From NCBI GenBank assembly GCA_012295275.1, contig CM022670.1, forward strand, positions 19,880,198 through 19,944,197: a DNA stretch of 64,000 nt, read 5' to 3'. The notes below the pieces were generated by a model. The model was not told the origin of the DNA. It saw only the letters and a program-made list of their open reading frames with translations, and did no database searches. A program made the position numbers and the translations under genes. Each line of letters begins with the position of its first letter. The first letter of the stretch is position 1. Below are positions 1 through 13,623 of this stretch, piece after piece. The stretch comes from Chrysomallon squamiferum. Taxonomy: Eukaryota; Mollusca; Gastropoda; Neomphalida; Peltospiridae.

Positions 1-1
1 G

Positions 2-112
2 CTGAGTAAGAATGTCACCACAGATGATATTTCTCTTCACCAAGAGTACATCATTTTTGACTACATGCAAGTTAAACCAATCTGCCTTATCTGTTACCAG
101 CCTACAACTTGA
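2..112 (+). CDS. C-terminal exon of a gene truncated by the left edge; PARP-like C-terminus
   Basis: The frame opens at the window edge and runs 36 codons to a TGA at 110-112. It encodes a peptide beginning LSKNVTTDD and ending ICLICYQPTT. The central motif QEYIIFDYMQVKP resembles the last strand of PARP catalytic domains, where a segment of the type N-E-Y-I-V-Y-x-x-x-Q-V precedes the C-terminus. From family knowledge this strand closes the NAD-binding ART fold, so the protein could be an ADP-ribosyltransferase. Only the tail is visible: no catalytic residue can be checked, and the exon start or splice acceptor lies to the left. An AATAAA at 376-381 fits a terminal exon. The match is short and made from memory; an unrelated protein tail remains possible. 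Confidence 0.42.
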   Translation: MSKNVTTDDISLHQEYIIFDYMQVKPICLICYQPTT

Positions 113-375
113 ACACTTCCCATCTCATCAATATTCATTGTTTCCAACAACAAAAAAACAACATTTCACAATATTCTGATGTTATAATCCTTGAAATAAA
201 TCAAATAGCCAGGAGAAAAAAAAGTAAAATTTTAGGAAATATTATGGCCATAGGATTTCCTACGGCAGTTTTACTATTAATATTTCCAGAACTGCAGCAA
301 TTTATTGGTTAATGTTTGTTGCTGTAACAATTGAAGTTGTATTACATATGCATTATATTTGCAAGAAAACTGCAC

Positions 376-381
376 AATAAA
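376..381 (+). promoter_or_regulatory. Candidate polyadenylation signal (AATAAA)
   Basis: AATAAA lies 264 bases after the TGA of the left-edge gene, in a T-rich context, so it could end that transcript. The hexamer is common by chance in DNA this AT-rich. Confidence 0.35.
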
Positions 382-587
382 TATGATAAATTGTCTGATA
401 TATTTTATTACATATTGTATCTTTTAGTATTGTATGTGCTTGCTATACTATTTCAGACCTACATAGCATGTTATTCGTAGTACATTCCAACCAATAAAAT
501 TATTTAAAATGCTAATGTAAAAATTAAATTTTGGGTTAGAAGATGTTATATGTTGAAGGATAAGCATGCTAAAATGAAAAGAAAAAA

Positions 588-628
<41 letters not shown>

Positions 629-930
629 TATCTTCATGAGTAGGATGAGTGAGACCCAAATCTGAAGTGTTTCGCAAAGTTGATTTATTTATTTATTTAT
701 TATTAATATAATTAATTTAATATTTAGAAGGTAAATGAATTCTTTTATGTAATATTACCTCAATGTATTTTAAAAATGAAATTGTGTCATGTTGTGAGAG
801 AGGAATATCATTAAAACATGTTCATGGGCTACTCTGACCAATTATTAGAAACATGCTTTGTACCAAAAACAGAAAAGGACATCCATGTATTTGTTAGTTA
901 CAGGGAATTACTAGAAACAAAAATTATTAA

Positions 931-970
<40 letters not shown>

Positions 971-2396
971 TGTTTTTGTATTATGAATAAATAAAGCATT
1001 AATCTCTTCAAAATTATAGATCCAAACAGTACAAAATGTTTTGAAAATTTTTGTTCAGCATAATTTGTTATACAAAATTCATTAGTAAAAATGTATATAT
1101 TGTGATCATAACATAATTTTTTTCTGCTCAAACCAATACAGCATTATTTAGATAGATTAATACATTTATAACTTTTATTATTTATACTGCTATGCAATTG
1201 ATGTATGTGGATAAACTTGCCATATTCACTTTTGTGATAACAGTATTTTTAACTGCCAGAATTCTTATTTTTCTATGTTATTTTGTGATGTAATTCAAAA
1301 TAGACTTAAATCAGTTTAAAAACCAAACACTGAAAAGAAATGCATTCACATATATCTTTATATGTGCATGTCTAAATACACACTCTCATAGAAAAACACA
1401 AAAGCATACCCACATAGAAATAATTTTGAGTGTGTGCATGTGCACGTGTGCATACGCATTATTACATATTCAGTAAATGTAAAACCTTTCCTGCTCACTT
1501 TTTTCTCTCTATCACTTTTCTATATATTAATAGGTATTCAGTTTATGTTAAACAATTATTTTATTTTATTTATTTATATGTTTTTGAATTGTACTAATTA
1601 TTGTTATTACTTTTTAAAATATCATTTAAATGTTTTGTACATCAAATATATTTTTAAGAGTATAATTATACATTCTTCCGTCCATACATCCAGTTGTGTT
1701 ATTTCATTAATGGATACTGTAATGTAGTACATAAAACTAGTTATACATTTATTATTAGTTATAAAATTATAGTCACCATTTAAATCTTTTATTACTTAGT
1801 TACATGATAATTTATATTTTAATTAACTTTGAATGTTCATAATACATGAATATTGTTTATAATGACCATTCTAACATACACAAACAATTGACCAATAAAA
1901 TAAAGTTTTAATATTTTCCTGTTTTGTTGTTTCATTTATGTACAATATTAATAACAAAACATGACATCAAAATTTGTAATTTTTATTAAAATTATAATAT
2001 GTAGTGTGTATGCTATGAGATGGTTGAATCAAAAATGGATGAATTAACTTAATTGTTTTTTATTTAATGAATTTTTAAATGATTAAATATATATATATAT
2101 ATATAAATATTGATTTATTTATGTATTTATTTATTTTCAAGAGGGATAATTAATTATTGATGCAAAATTCCCAAAAGAAAGAGCCAAGAATACACTGATT
2201 TTCTGTTTCAAACAGTTCCGCCTTTATTTCTGACAAATATGCATGCAGTACCAGTCGACTGTTGTCCGTGACAATTACAACGCCATTTACGTACTGATGT
2301 CAGTGCGATTAGTATTAAATACCAAATTTAAATATTGTTTTTGAAAGATATGTTGTTCTTATAAAATACCCATCACCAAAATTGATTCCTTTCAAC
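382..2396. other. Intergenic stretch with AT microsatellites
   Basis: This gap lies between the left-edge gene and the next gene on the same strand. It holds (TA)n followed by (CA)n at about 591-628, (AT)n at about 937-966 and (AT)n at about 2088-2104. I see no coding frame with non-repetitive sequence. The 5' UTR and promoter of the downstream gene should lie in the last few hundred bases (about 2160-2396), where base composition is less extreme, but no TATA box or initiator can be assigned with confidence. Confidence 0.6.
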
Positions 2397-2612
2397 ATGG
2401 GAAGTGGCAGTAGCCGGGAACCTGTTGTAGGAGCACCTGCTAATCCAAGAGTAGTTTACGCAGACCAACTTTCGAAACGAGAAAAGAAAGTAATTAATCG
2501 TAAAATTATGTCGATTTTTTTTTTTACATATTAATATTTAGTGATATGATGTATTTAGCACACTTATGTCTTAAAATATTTGAACTAATTCAATTATCAT
2601 CCATCTATTAAA

Positions 2613-2666
<54 letters not shown>

Positions 2667-4740
2667 TATTATTATCTTACGTGAGATATACTGACTAGAA
2701 AACCAAGATCATTTTACTTCTTACTATTAATTATACAAATCTTAAATTTAACATTCAGTGGAAATTTTAAATATGTACTTTGAAAGGATGTTTTTTTAAA
2801 GATAATAATGATGTAAACAAAACCTGTACTATACAGTTAATCAATATGTAATAGCAGGATAGAAACTGATTAGTGTTTAGGATACTAATAATAAATATAA
2901 CTTAGAAAATAAATTAATAGCTACAGTCTATGTTGTTGATGTTTTTGTTGTTGTTGTTGTTGTTTATATACATATATATATTTTTTTCTTTCTTGGTTTT
3001 GGGGGGTGTTTTTTTAAAGAATTTATTTTTTTATTGCTTGCAAACATTACAAACACATGCATATAAGCATTTACATATGCACACTTACAGACGTGTACAT
3101 TCATTTTTTCAATATATTTTTTAAACTTTGTTTCTTTGACTTTTAGAAAGTACTTTTGGATACTCCAGTTCTAATAGATATCCAACATGGATCTGTCAGA
3201 TACAGATACACAGAGTATGATGGAGAGCCACGGGACAAAACAAAAAGAATAGAGAAACCTTACGAAGGGAGACAAGCATGTAACAAGAAAAATTACTTCT
3301 ACCATCCAAGACTTAACTCTTATGGATCAGGTGGGTGAATTTTTAAACATTATTTTAAATATGAATTAAAATCTATATTTGTTAGGGGTATTTATTTATA
3401 TTTTTATTATCTGGTTATTTATTGCATTTCTGTTAAATCAATTTTTTAAATTATTTATTTTATTTCCACTGGCATGTACTGTTGCTATTATTTTATTATC
3501 AACATATTTTATGATAATATGTTTCATTAATTTAATTCAGTACTTATTTTTTATTATTTAACCTACAAAAGCTGGAAGATATGAATATTTAACCACAGTT
3601 TTTATCAACAATAAGTGATGAAAAGTGTAATGATATGGTGTCATTGTTTCTGTTTGTTTAAATACTTTCATATGTCTTTGTTTTGCCTGTTTCAGAAACT
3701 GATTCAAAAATCCAGAGTGATTACAAGGTAATGCATGTAATAAAAGGACCTGACAGAGCAAAACAGAAGAAATTGTTCTATGTGTATGGGTATGGCTGGG
3801 ATGCCAAAGATGGTTTGAGAGTAAAGCCAACACTCACAAAAGAAGAAGGAACAGATTTTTCCTGGCCACAACTTCGAATTCCTAATGACCTGTATTACAA
3901 TTTGCATTTTCAAGGTAACATAAATATTAAACATTTGGCAGCAATAAAAAAAATAACTTTAAATTTTTTTTTTTTAAATAAAAACATTGTGAAAACATTT
4001 TTATTATTCATTTTTAAATACACAAAAAATCATAGAATGATTCATAAAAATATGACCACTACAAAAGACTATGTCAGAATATTTTTCGTATTAACTAAAA
4101 AATTATGAGTGTAAATATAAGTTGTATAGTAGATAATTTCAATGTAGAGTATTAATATTCAATTTAAGCAACCATATCTCAGTATTACACTGGCAGAATT
4201 ATGTTAAGGATGTGGTATATGTATTACCCCATAAATTCTCAAAAATAAGACTCCTGCCTCAGTTACATATGTGGTTTCAGAGTATTATGATAAAGAGGAA
4301 CCTTTACTGAAATATCACATTATCAGAAGCTTAAAAAAAAAGCTTTTCTTTTACTCTTTTATACAGTTGTCTTATGTTGACCAATCCTGTCTTAAATTAA
4401 TTGCTGAAACATTCCTGTATTTACATTTAACACTGTCAGATAACAATTTTGTTTCTCATATTTTTAATTACTACTTTTATCTACTTTCAAAAATTATTAT
4501 GTTTTATTGTGTGATATACTGTTTTATTTGACTTTGAAGATGATGAAAAAAATGAAGAGCTGCTTCAAGAAGAAAAGACATTTTCATCCAGTCAAGATAA
4601 AATAAGGTAAAGCCTTATTTGTTGAAAACAAATCTAAAATATGAATTTTAAACCAAAATTTCACTGCAATTGGAAAAGGGGGTATCAGGTACAAAAAGGC
4701 TGTGAATATTTGTTTTAAATATTTAAGAAAATAGATACTG

Positions 4741-4793
<53 letters not shown>

Positions 4794-6497
4794 GACAATA
4801 ACTCATAAATTATTAATGTTATTCCTTTCAGGTTAACCCTTTGTAACACAGAAAAAGTTTCTGATGTGAAGGCTAAACTGGCTGTTAAGGTTTTGAAGGC
4901 AGCATACAACATACATGTGTGTTTCAACAAGCAAGAACTGAGGTGAGAATACACTAACATGCTTAATAGACTGACAGATTAACTAAAATATTTGTTTCTG
5001 ATATTCTGAAGTTATATATCACTGGATGTAAGAAATAATAGCATGAATGCAGTTTATATACTTAGAGGTTATTACTGGTGTTATTGTTATTATTAGATGT
5101 AGTAGCAGAAATAGTAGTAGTAGTAGTTGCTGTGGTTATAGTAGAAGTAATAGTAATACATCTGTAAACCTGCCATATCCCACAGACTATCAAATGAAAG
5201 TTTTAATTGTAATTATTTTCCCAAATTTAAAAACTATCTATAACAATTATTAAAGCATCATTATAATAACATTAATTAGATTGTATATGGTTTATGATTG
5301 TGTAATATGAAGACACATCTATGTGTATAAATTTGTATTTTTAGTGATATTTATGTTTAACAATTGGTTTTCTAAGCTCATGAAATTCCAGTAATAGTTT
5401 CATACAATCTCTATTTATAAAATAATATATAAAAGAAAAAATGCCTTCTATTGAGCTTATTTTATTATCATACTTCATTATTAGCTAAGATTAGTTGCAA
5501 CAGAAACAATATATAAAATATATTAAAACTATTACTGTATACAATAAATAACTTTAATATATTTGTTCTTTTCCCAGGTAATAATAAAATTAAATTAAAT
5601 CACTTTTTATATTTAGTGTTACACTTATTTTTCAAAAATTCTCAGTGTTTTCACTTAAGTTGTCCAAATGAAACTGAAATGTTCATATTAACATCAGCCA
5701 GCACATATCAGGGAAAACTCTTTAATTAATTCCCTAGTGGATTCGATACACATTAGGCATCTACACTTTAAACACCTTTCGTTTGTTTCCATTTTGTTAT
5801 TCCATTGTGTATAATTACTGGTTCAACAAACAGTAAATATTTTAGTTGATGTACTTGTAAATATAGATTACCAAAGTGTCATGTTGTTTTGAAAGCAAAC
5901 GTTAGCTTCAGATTTCCTACACAGATAATAAACTCAAGGCACTTTTTGCTAAATACCTTGAAGGCAAAAGTTCTGGCTACATTTTATTTTTAAAAAGATC
6001 ATTATTTTTTAAGATTTAGAAAAAGAAAGGATAGAATAAAAAATTTGCCATTATAACTATTTATGAAGTATTTATATTCTATCTTTCACAGAAAGTGAAG
6101 TAAGCTAAATAAATTTCCATTTTTTATTATTACTGTTTGCAAAAACCAACAGCAGCTGCCAAAAAAAATATTAAATAGCTCTGAATCTTTGTAAATATTT
6201 TTTTTCTTTTATTTTCTTTCTTTTTTTTTTTTTTTTTTTAAGTCTTCCATTATGGCTACTTAGGAAACATTAATAATGTATCTTTGAATTAATTTTTGTT
6301 AAATATTCTTTTTTTCTTCTCTTTCTTTAAAAAAAAAATTGATTTATACTGTCATTATTGTCTTTCATCTTCAGTTATGTTCCTTTTTAAAATTTTATTT
6401 TAAAAATTTTGATTTCAGAAATGATGATGTTATTGGTGAACTGCGATCTGATGACAAAGACACAGAGATATTTCCTGTGGAGATGAAGTTGATATGA
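2397..6497 (+). CDS. Six-exon gene, 250-residue protein of unknown function with possible N-myristoylation and a ubiquitin-like C-terminus
   Basis: I assembled the exons from GT/AG borders and frame: 2397-2489, 3147-3330, 3696-3914, 4540-4606, 4832-4942, 6419-6497. They total 753 nt and give 250 residues with a TGA stop. The start is supported by A at -3, G at +4 and an in-frame TAA at 2328-2330. The protein opens MGSGSSRE, with Gly2 and Ser6 as in N-myristoylation substrates, so membrane attachment is possible. Residues 30-165 are hydrophilic and lysine- and tyrosine-rich, with aromatic patches (FYVYGYGWD, FSWPQLRIP). Residues 166-187 are acidic. Residues 186-250 can be aligned with ubiquitin-like folds: VSDVKAKL matches the helix-1 position, FNKQEL the turn after strand 4, and FPVEMKLI the last strand. 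No signal peptide or membrane helix is seen. I do not recognise the family; the UBL reading is inference. Confidence 0.85.
2613..2668. repeat. (ATT)n microsatellite in intron 1 of the 250-residue protein gene
   Basis: Nearly uninterrupted ATT/TTA repeat in the first intron of the gene at 2397-6497. A similar tract, (TTA)n at 4741-4793, lies 39 bases upstream of exon 5 of the same gene. Confidence 0.9.
4741..4793. repeat. (TTA)n microsatellite upstream of exon 5
   Basis: About 17 TTA units in intron 4 of the 250-residue protein gene, just before the acceptor used at 4832. Confidence 0.9.
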
Positions 6498-6582
6498 ACA
6501 AAACATTTTTTTTCTTTCTCTCTCTCCTTCTTTCATGTTTTAACACTGATAATGGGTTTGTGTTGCTGTTATTTTTTAACTG

Positions 6583-6588
6583 AATAAA
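6583..6588 (+). promoter_or_regulatory. Candidate polyadenylation signal of the 250-residue protein gene
   Basis: AATAAA lies 86 bases after the TGA stop at 6495-6497, following a T-rich 3' UTR. Its distance and position make it the best candidate for the transcript end. The downstream degenerate repeat would then lie outside the mRNA. Confidence 0.55.
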
Positions 6589-6639
6589 AACATGTCATAG
6601 AGATTCATTACAAAATATTTCAATGATTTTGATCATGGC

Positions 6640-6990
6640 ATTAATATTGGTTTGAATGTTAATGATTACTATGTTGAAGATTATGATGATTTCCAATGCT
6701 GATGGTTTCAAATGATAAACATTTGATGGTTTACATTACTGATAAATAGTTATATGAAGATTATGATCATTTATAATGTTGATAATTAAAAAAAAAAAAG
6801 ATTGATTAACAATGCTAACGGTCAAAATGATGTAAATTTACATTCCTTATGGTTTGCAATGCTGAAGACTACAACAAAGATTATGATGATATACAGTGCT
6901 AATGATTAAAATGATGAAGATTTTGATTATTAAAAAGATGAAGATATTAATGATTAAAATTATGATTTTGATGATTAATAATACTGATGT
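6640..6990. repeat. Degenerate GATTATGATGAT-type repeat array
   Basis: The block AAGATTATGATGATTT, followed by variants of AATGCTGATGGTTT, recurs with substitutions and indels about four to five times (near 6677, 6756, 6878, 6917, 6940). Unit lengths vary from about 25 to 120 bases, so this looks like an old, decayed minisatellite. No open frame runs through it. Confidence 0.6.
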
Positions 6991-9468
6991 AAATCTAAAA
7001 TCTGTGAATTGAATCTGTAAAATAGAATCCTTGTGACATTTTATCAGTTTGATATTATTACATGCTCACTATCAAAATTATTTAGTTTATTCATTAACAT
7101 TAATTATAAACATAATTATTAAAATTATTACAATTATTAATTCTCTTTTTTCAGAAATTTAGAAATATTATGATATTAAATTTATTAACTTATACTAAGG
7201 AACAATGCCATAATCTGAATCAGAGAACATCCATTCATCAAGTTTACTTGAAACCTGGAAAACAGAAACTGTTAAAAAACTGAAGTTACTAAATTGGGCT
7301 GCCATTACAATGATGAAACTAAAAAAATGTCTCACATAAAAATATTTGACAAACTGCTTAAGGACTGTGACATTTCCAGATTTGACAATCCTGTAATATA
7401 TTGTATAATTATGCTTATGTTTTCAAATGAAACAAACATATTACAGGATACAAGTAACAAAGTGTTGATTCAGTTTTATTATAGATATTGTAATCCTGTT
7501 TTAAAACTAAGTTGACCCTAAAATATTTTTATGCAACTTTATAATATATTTACAAAGTGGATGGATGCAATGCTGTTTAGTCAAAAGAAAAAATTAATAA
7601 TTTAATTTTATTGTATTCTGTTTTCCATTTGTGTTAAAGTTAATATTTTGTATTTAAGTAGTTTAGAAAAGTTTGGATTTTATTTATTTAGTTATTTATT
7701 TACTTTATTTCATTTATTTCTGTCATGTCACTTTCATATGTTAAAATGCAGTGAAACTGACTGAAATAAGAAATAACAGACATCTAGATCATTTCAAACA
7801 ATTTAATTTTTGTATGACAATCACTGCACACAAACTATGGTTAGGCATTTATTTTCAGAACGCTGAGTAGTAAGGTATTATTTTTATAAAACAAATATTT
7901 ACTTATACCCAGTGCATATGTGAAAAGACTATTAAAAAAACAAAACAACAACAAAAAAAAAAAAAAAAAAAAACAAAATAATAATTCATTCATAAAAATA
8001 TTTTATAATCTGTTTCAGAAAGAAAGTAATTTAAAGTAACTAATATTTTATCTTATCACAAAATAATAATAATAAAAATAATATATATTTCAAAAACAAT
8101 TTGAAAAAAAAAAAAAAAAAAAAAAAAAGATTGAAGAAAATGTCTGTTTTATCAATGTCTTTTCCACTGACATTAATGAAGAAATAAATCTGACAAGATA
8201 CACACATCACCTTTCTTTGAAAATGTCTGACAGCAATTAGATTTACTGTCTGCTGCATAACACACGAGTTCAAAATATCTCATTTTCATTTCTTATATTC
8301 TTTTTTTTTTACTTTTTATTCTTTTCTTTTATTGTTTCTTATTTTATTATTGTTGTTATAATTATTATTATTTTAGTTATATTATTTTTTGTTTTATTAG
8401 TTGTTTTATTTTTTGTTTTATTATTATTTTTTGTTTATTTATTATTTTTTTATAATTATTATTAAATTTTTTATTATTATATATTATTATTTTTGTAGTG
8501 GTATCTAAGGACAAAAGGTCATTTGAAAATCAGTATATGTGTAACAACAAATTTATTTTATCTGAGTGTAACAAAAATGTTTTTGTTTTATATTTTGCTT
8601 ACTTTTTATAAAATGGATTTTGCTTATTTATATCTTTATAATGATTAGTATTCTGTTCATAGTTTTTTCTTTCTTTTGCTTAATTTGTCTTATTTATTAT
8701 TACAAATGATTATATATGCAGCAGGATCTGTATTTTAAAAAAATGTAAAAATGTATGTGATATATAGTGCCTGTGATTATGTAATATTTTATAAAGATAA
8801 TTATTTTATGATTTTTAAAAACTGTTGACAAGTTTTATTTTCTATATGGACTTGTTTTAAATTTTATGATATAAATTGATAAATATTATTATATAGTTAA
8901 TATATTTTTTTAATTTATAAGTAATGCTTCAGCTAAAATACACACAGAACATGTGTTATGAAAGTAATGGAAAGCTCATTCAGAAAAGATATATAATTTT
9001 AAAAAAAAGGTTGAGCAAGGTATTGTAACACAAAAATACTGTACACACATATGCATGCACACATTAATTAAAAAAAAAAAAAAAAAAATTATTTGTAGTT
9101 ATTAGTTTATAAACTAAAACTATTGATCATTCAAATATTTGAAATGGTTTTGAGTCCTGATAGTATTAAGGACCCATATTGTGAAATCCAAAGAGGTCAC
9201 CATATTGATACTGACTTTTAGCATGAAAATCATTTTTCATTTTGGAATTAAATTATTTAATCTTGTTAATGGTATAAACAAGATAAAATAAATTCAAACT
9301 TTTAAAAGGGACCATATTGGCTTGAATTATTGTTATATCTTATTTCACTGACACTGTCACACACACACACAAAGGTCGGAAGTGCTACTGAAAAAAAACA
9401 TTTAAAAAAAAAAATTAAAACAACCTGGCATAATTTACTTTATTTTAAAACAAGGGCGGAATCAGGAA

Positions 9469-9499
<31 letters not shown>

Positions 9500-12081
9500 G
9501 AAAAGAAAATAGAAAAGAAAGAAAAAAAGAAAAATAAAGGCGGGGTGTTGATGGGAAACCATTTTACTGCAAAATACGAAGAAACTTCTAGTTGTGCGCC
9601 AGAGTATCTTCATCAAGTATGTTTTCCGTTGTTTTTGCGTAATCAAAATGCTAACAAGAACTGACAAAGAAACTGTACGATCTACGTTAACAAATGTGTT
9701 TCTTTGCAGGCCCATATCATTAATTATGTGGGGTTCTTTTTTTGTTGTTTTTTGTTTTGTTTTTTTATTATACACTGTAAAACGATGACAAAAGGAGGAA
9801 ATTACGTCTTTTTCCCCCCCGTTTTTAGAGAGACACAAATGCGAAAACAGAATTACGTCAGTGCACTTTTTTCGCTCTTTCCGTTTCCTTATTTTCTTCA
9901 AGAAATTCATTTCCATCTGTTATTCTCAAGAAATTCCCAGCTGTAGAAATCAATGATAAAAATAAAGTAATTTTTTTTAAATCTTTGTTAATTAATGTCT
10001 GTAGGTGTAATTAGGCATTTCTGTTGGGTTAGTATAACCTGAAACCTAGTTATCAGCTGAGCATCTTTTTTGAGTTCGTTGCCACACGAAAAAAAAAAAA
10101 AAAAAAAAACAGCGTACATGTGCGTATGTGCGTACGTGCGAGTGCCTATAGCGATTTTTGTGGCCATATTTGATAGTGTGTGATACGAGACCGAGACCAT
10201 GATAACATCATACAGTCAGGAAAAAATAAGGCAAAATGAATTATACAAATACAAAATAAAATAAAAGTACATGGAAACATAGAAACAGCCTTATTACAAT
10301 TATATGGGTTACATTTCATTTCTTTCTTTAAATTAGATTGAAGGATACATTAGCATAAAATTTACTTATAATTATAAAACAATATTTTTATACCTTGCTT
10401 CAAATGGATTAAGGTTCCGATTATTTATAATAATACAATTAGTATGTATTTTATTTTTTGTTTTAGAAGATAATATGCTGTCGCAGTTTGCCTTAAATCT
10501 GACAAAATAGAGTAATTGCTTTACTCGGAATTTACAAACTGGTTCTCACACTTTTCCGGAGTAAAAATTGTACATTCATATTATCAATGGCTTTCCATCT
10601 TGCAGATATCTCACACTCAATTAGCGACCACAACAGCGGATCTATGACAAAGGAGGCAGAGCAATAAACAGCTTAATTTAGTTCAATTGAGAGAGAACTG
10701 TACGAGGATGATGTTAATCAGGTCATTGTTTTCTCCAGTTAAAGTTAAGGTTCGAAAAGTAAGCTGAAACATAATGACCTCAGAGACACCCAGAAAGAGT
10801 GGTGTGTGTGCTTGTGAATGAGTGTGTGTGATGCTTTCACATAAATAATTAATTGATTAGACTTCAACAGACATATGCACACTGATACGAACATAAGCAT
10901 CATAAAGTGCATGTGTTCATGAACCAAGACTTCATTCTTTAAAATCATAACTAAAATGTCTTTCCAGTAAGCTATGGTTTCTTATCTAATAATCTTCGTG
11001 ATCTTATACGATAAAATTTGCATCTCACCCTAAAAAGATGATTTAGTCTTGTACTTCATTATGTGTCTGTCTATGGCTGATTTAACGTAGCTACACCAGT
11101 AATATTTTATACTTTATCTGTCTAGTACAGCATGGATCACATAACCAACCTATCTTTATGTTTCATTAAAGCACATTCATGTGTGTAATGTGCACAATAG
11201 AGCATTCAAAGGACACTGATAACGAGCTAGTGCATCATTGTTACATTATTATCATTTAAATTGTGCAATATATTATGTTCCGTTGATCTGATAATGATTT
11301 CAAATGTCAAAGGGCGTGTTTGCAATCAGTTGTATCACGGTACATGCATTATGTATGTATGTTTGTATGTATGTATGTACGTTCGTATATGTATATGTAT
11401 ATGTATATGTATGTATGTATCGTTCTATATATTTATTTATTTATGTTTGACTGTCAGTCAGTTTGTATGTCTTCTTATTTGTCTTGCTGCCTATAAGTCA
11501 GTTTATTTACTTAACACAACCGATTTAGTTTTTCTGTTTGTGTTTCTCTATGTTTATCTATCGTATGTTTTTATTACTACTGCTTCGTCATGCCTGCGAT
11601 ATTCATCTGTGTAATAAAATGCCACTACTCGACGACTCATTATCATCGAACCGCGTATTTTATAATTATAAAAAGTACTGCTCCTGTACAAATATTACTC
11701 TTTAGCACATGTTCAAAAGAACATACTCTTGAAGAGGTAATAAAAAGTCGCAAGGAAATCCGAATTGCAATTCTTTAGAATGGGTTAATTCAATGTCTTC
11801 TGTTAAAAAAAACCCAAAAAAAAATTATAATTAGCATCATAATTTCTAAGATATTTATTACTTATAGACGATATATCCAGGCAGTGATGCCTGTTTTTCA
11901 GTTAACATTAATGTTCTTTTAATTATTTTGTGTGAGGAACTGAAGGTGGATCAAAGATACTAAACAGAAGAAGCAAAATAAAAAGGTAATAAAATTTAAG
12001 TTAATTAAGGTTCCTCGTTCCCTCGTTTACTCTTATTTTTGTTTCTTATAGATCGCAATGTGCAATGCTTTAAAGTGAGCT

Positions 12082-12084
<3 letters not shown>

Positions 12085-12166
<82 letters not shown>
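12085..12166. repeat. (CT)n microsatellite
   Basis: 41 uninterrupted CT units. This is one of nine long CT/GA tracts in the window (others near 13567, 18906, 24898, 41289, 43652, 52621, 58208 and 59217). Confidence 0.95.
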
Positions 12167-12169
<3 letters not shown>

Positions 12170-13564
12170 TCTATTATTATTATATATCTGTTGCGATTTA
12201 ATGATGATTTATTTATTTTCATTTTACATACTAATAAACAAATCAAATACCATGTAATTAAAAACATAGCAGAAAAATAAAACGTACTGATATGATGAAA
12301 CTGCATCAGTGTACAAAATAAAAATGATAAATAGAGGCTAAATGTTACTGAATATATTATTTTATAACTTATTATTTTCTATTACGAATATATACTAACT
12401 GTACAGATTTTATTTATTTATTTTATTTATTCAATCCCTACATTATTTCATAATACAAATCTGGTGAACGAAAACGATCAGACAGTAATCGAGTTAATGT
12501 ATAGAAGATCGATTAATGTTGTCATTTACCAGTAATATTTCTCAGTAACATAAATGTCTTTTACATGATCAGTTTCTCTCTCGTAAACACAAGGTAATAA
12601 TGTAAATTTAAATACAAACTGTTTTTGTGATTAATGTTTCATAAACTAATTATATCATAAGTTTGTTATGTGTGTCTACTTATATCAGTACAGAATAAGT
12701 TCATTTTGTACGCTATTTCATACAGGTGAATGATCTACCAAGACAAATCTGTATTAATTTCTCCAGAGAGCGCACAGTTTCAGCGATACTTTCAGATATT
12801 TGCATGTCATAATTACTTAAAATAAAAATGCTCATTTTGTAATTTTAATACAAAACCTCCCCATCCATATTTAGCATTCCCTTTCTGTGATATTTCCCGT
12901 TCAAGCCAGGGTTCTAATATCATTGTATGGACAGCTATGATTTGCTGTTCTTTCTATGAAAATTCTAACATATATACAAATATATATATTTAAAAAAAAT
13001 ATATGTTTAAAAACAAAAAAAAAATGTTTCGTCATTTGACGAAAGCAGCCAAAATAGCAGTTTTGTTTTGGTTTGGTTTTTCACCTACATATTATGACAC
13101 CATAAAAAGAATATTTATATGTTCCATCATCTGGAGTGGTAATAATAAATAATAAAAATTTTGTTTTGAAAAGGTTAAAAAAGAAGAATATAAAACAACA
13201 AAAAAAAAAAAAAAAAAAAAAAAAAGAAAGAAAGAAAATTAAAACTTTGACCTTCATTTTGATAATGACTAGCATTAATAGTTCCTCAATCCGTATTTTC
13301 TTCTTCATTTAAATAACAAATTTCTTACTGACAAAAGAAATAATTACTGACGCTTTCACTTTAAATGTCACCATTATTAGCAGAATATTTCATCTGCATA
13401 TCATAAATATAATTTGATGTTCTTTTGTTCATTTGTTTTCATAAATTTAATACTCTATAATTTAACTGTGAATATCAATAGCATGAGTTACTTCTTTATT
13501 TTTTTATGTGTTTTTTCGATTCTCTTATCTCCTTTTTCATAATCTTTATTTTTACTTTTCACCA

Positions 13565-13566
<2 letters not shown>

Positions 13567-13619
<53 letters not shown>
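13567..13619. repeat. (CT)n microsatellite
   Basis: About 26 CT units in the intergenic region upstream of receptor 1. Confidence 0.95.

Positions 13620-13623
<4 letters not shown>

Noticed and set aside
7294-7515. 73-codon open frame after the 250-residue protein gene
   Set aside because: Composition follows the AT bias, there are no motifs, and it lies past the likely transcript end.
9440-9946. Overlapping open frames on both strands near an A-rich run
   Set aside because: They overlap each other, include homopolymer-encoded lysine or phenylalanine runs, and show no motif.
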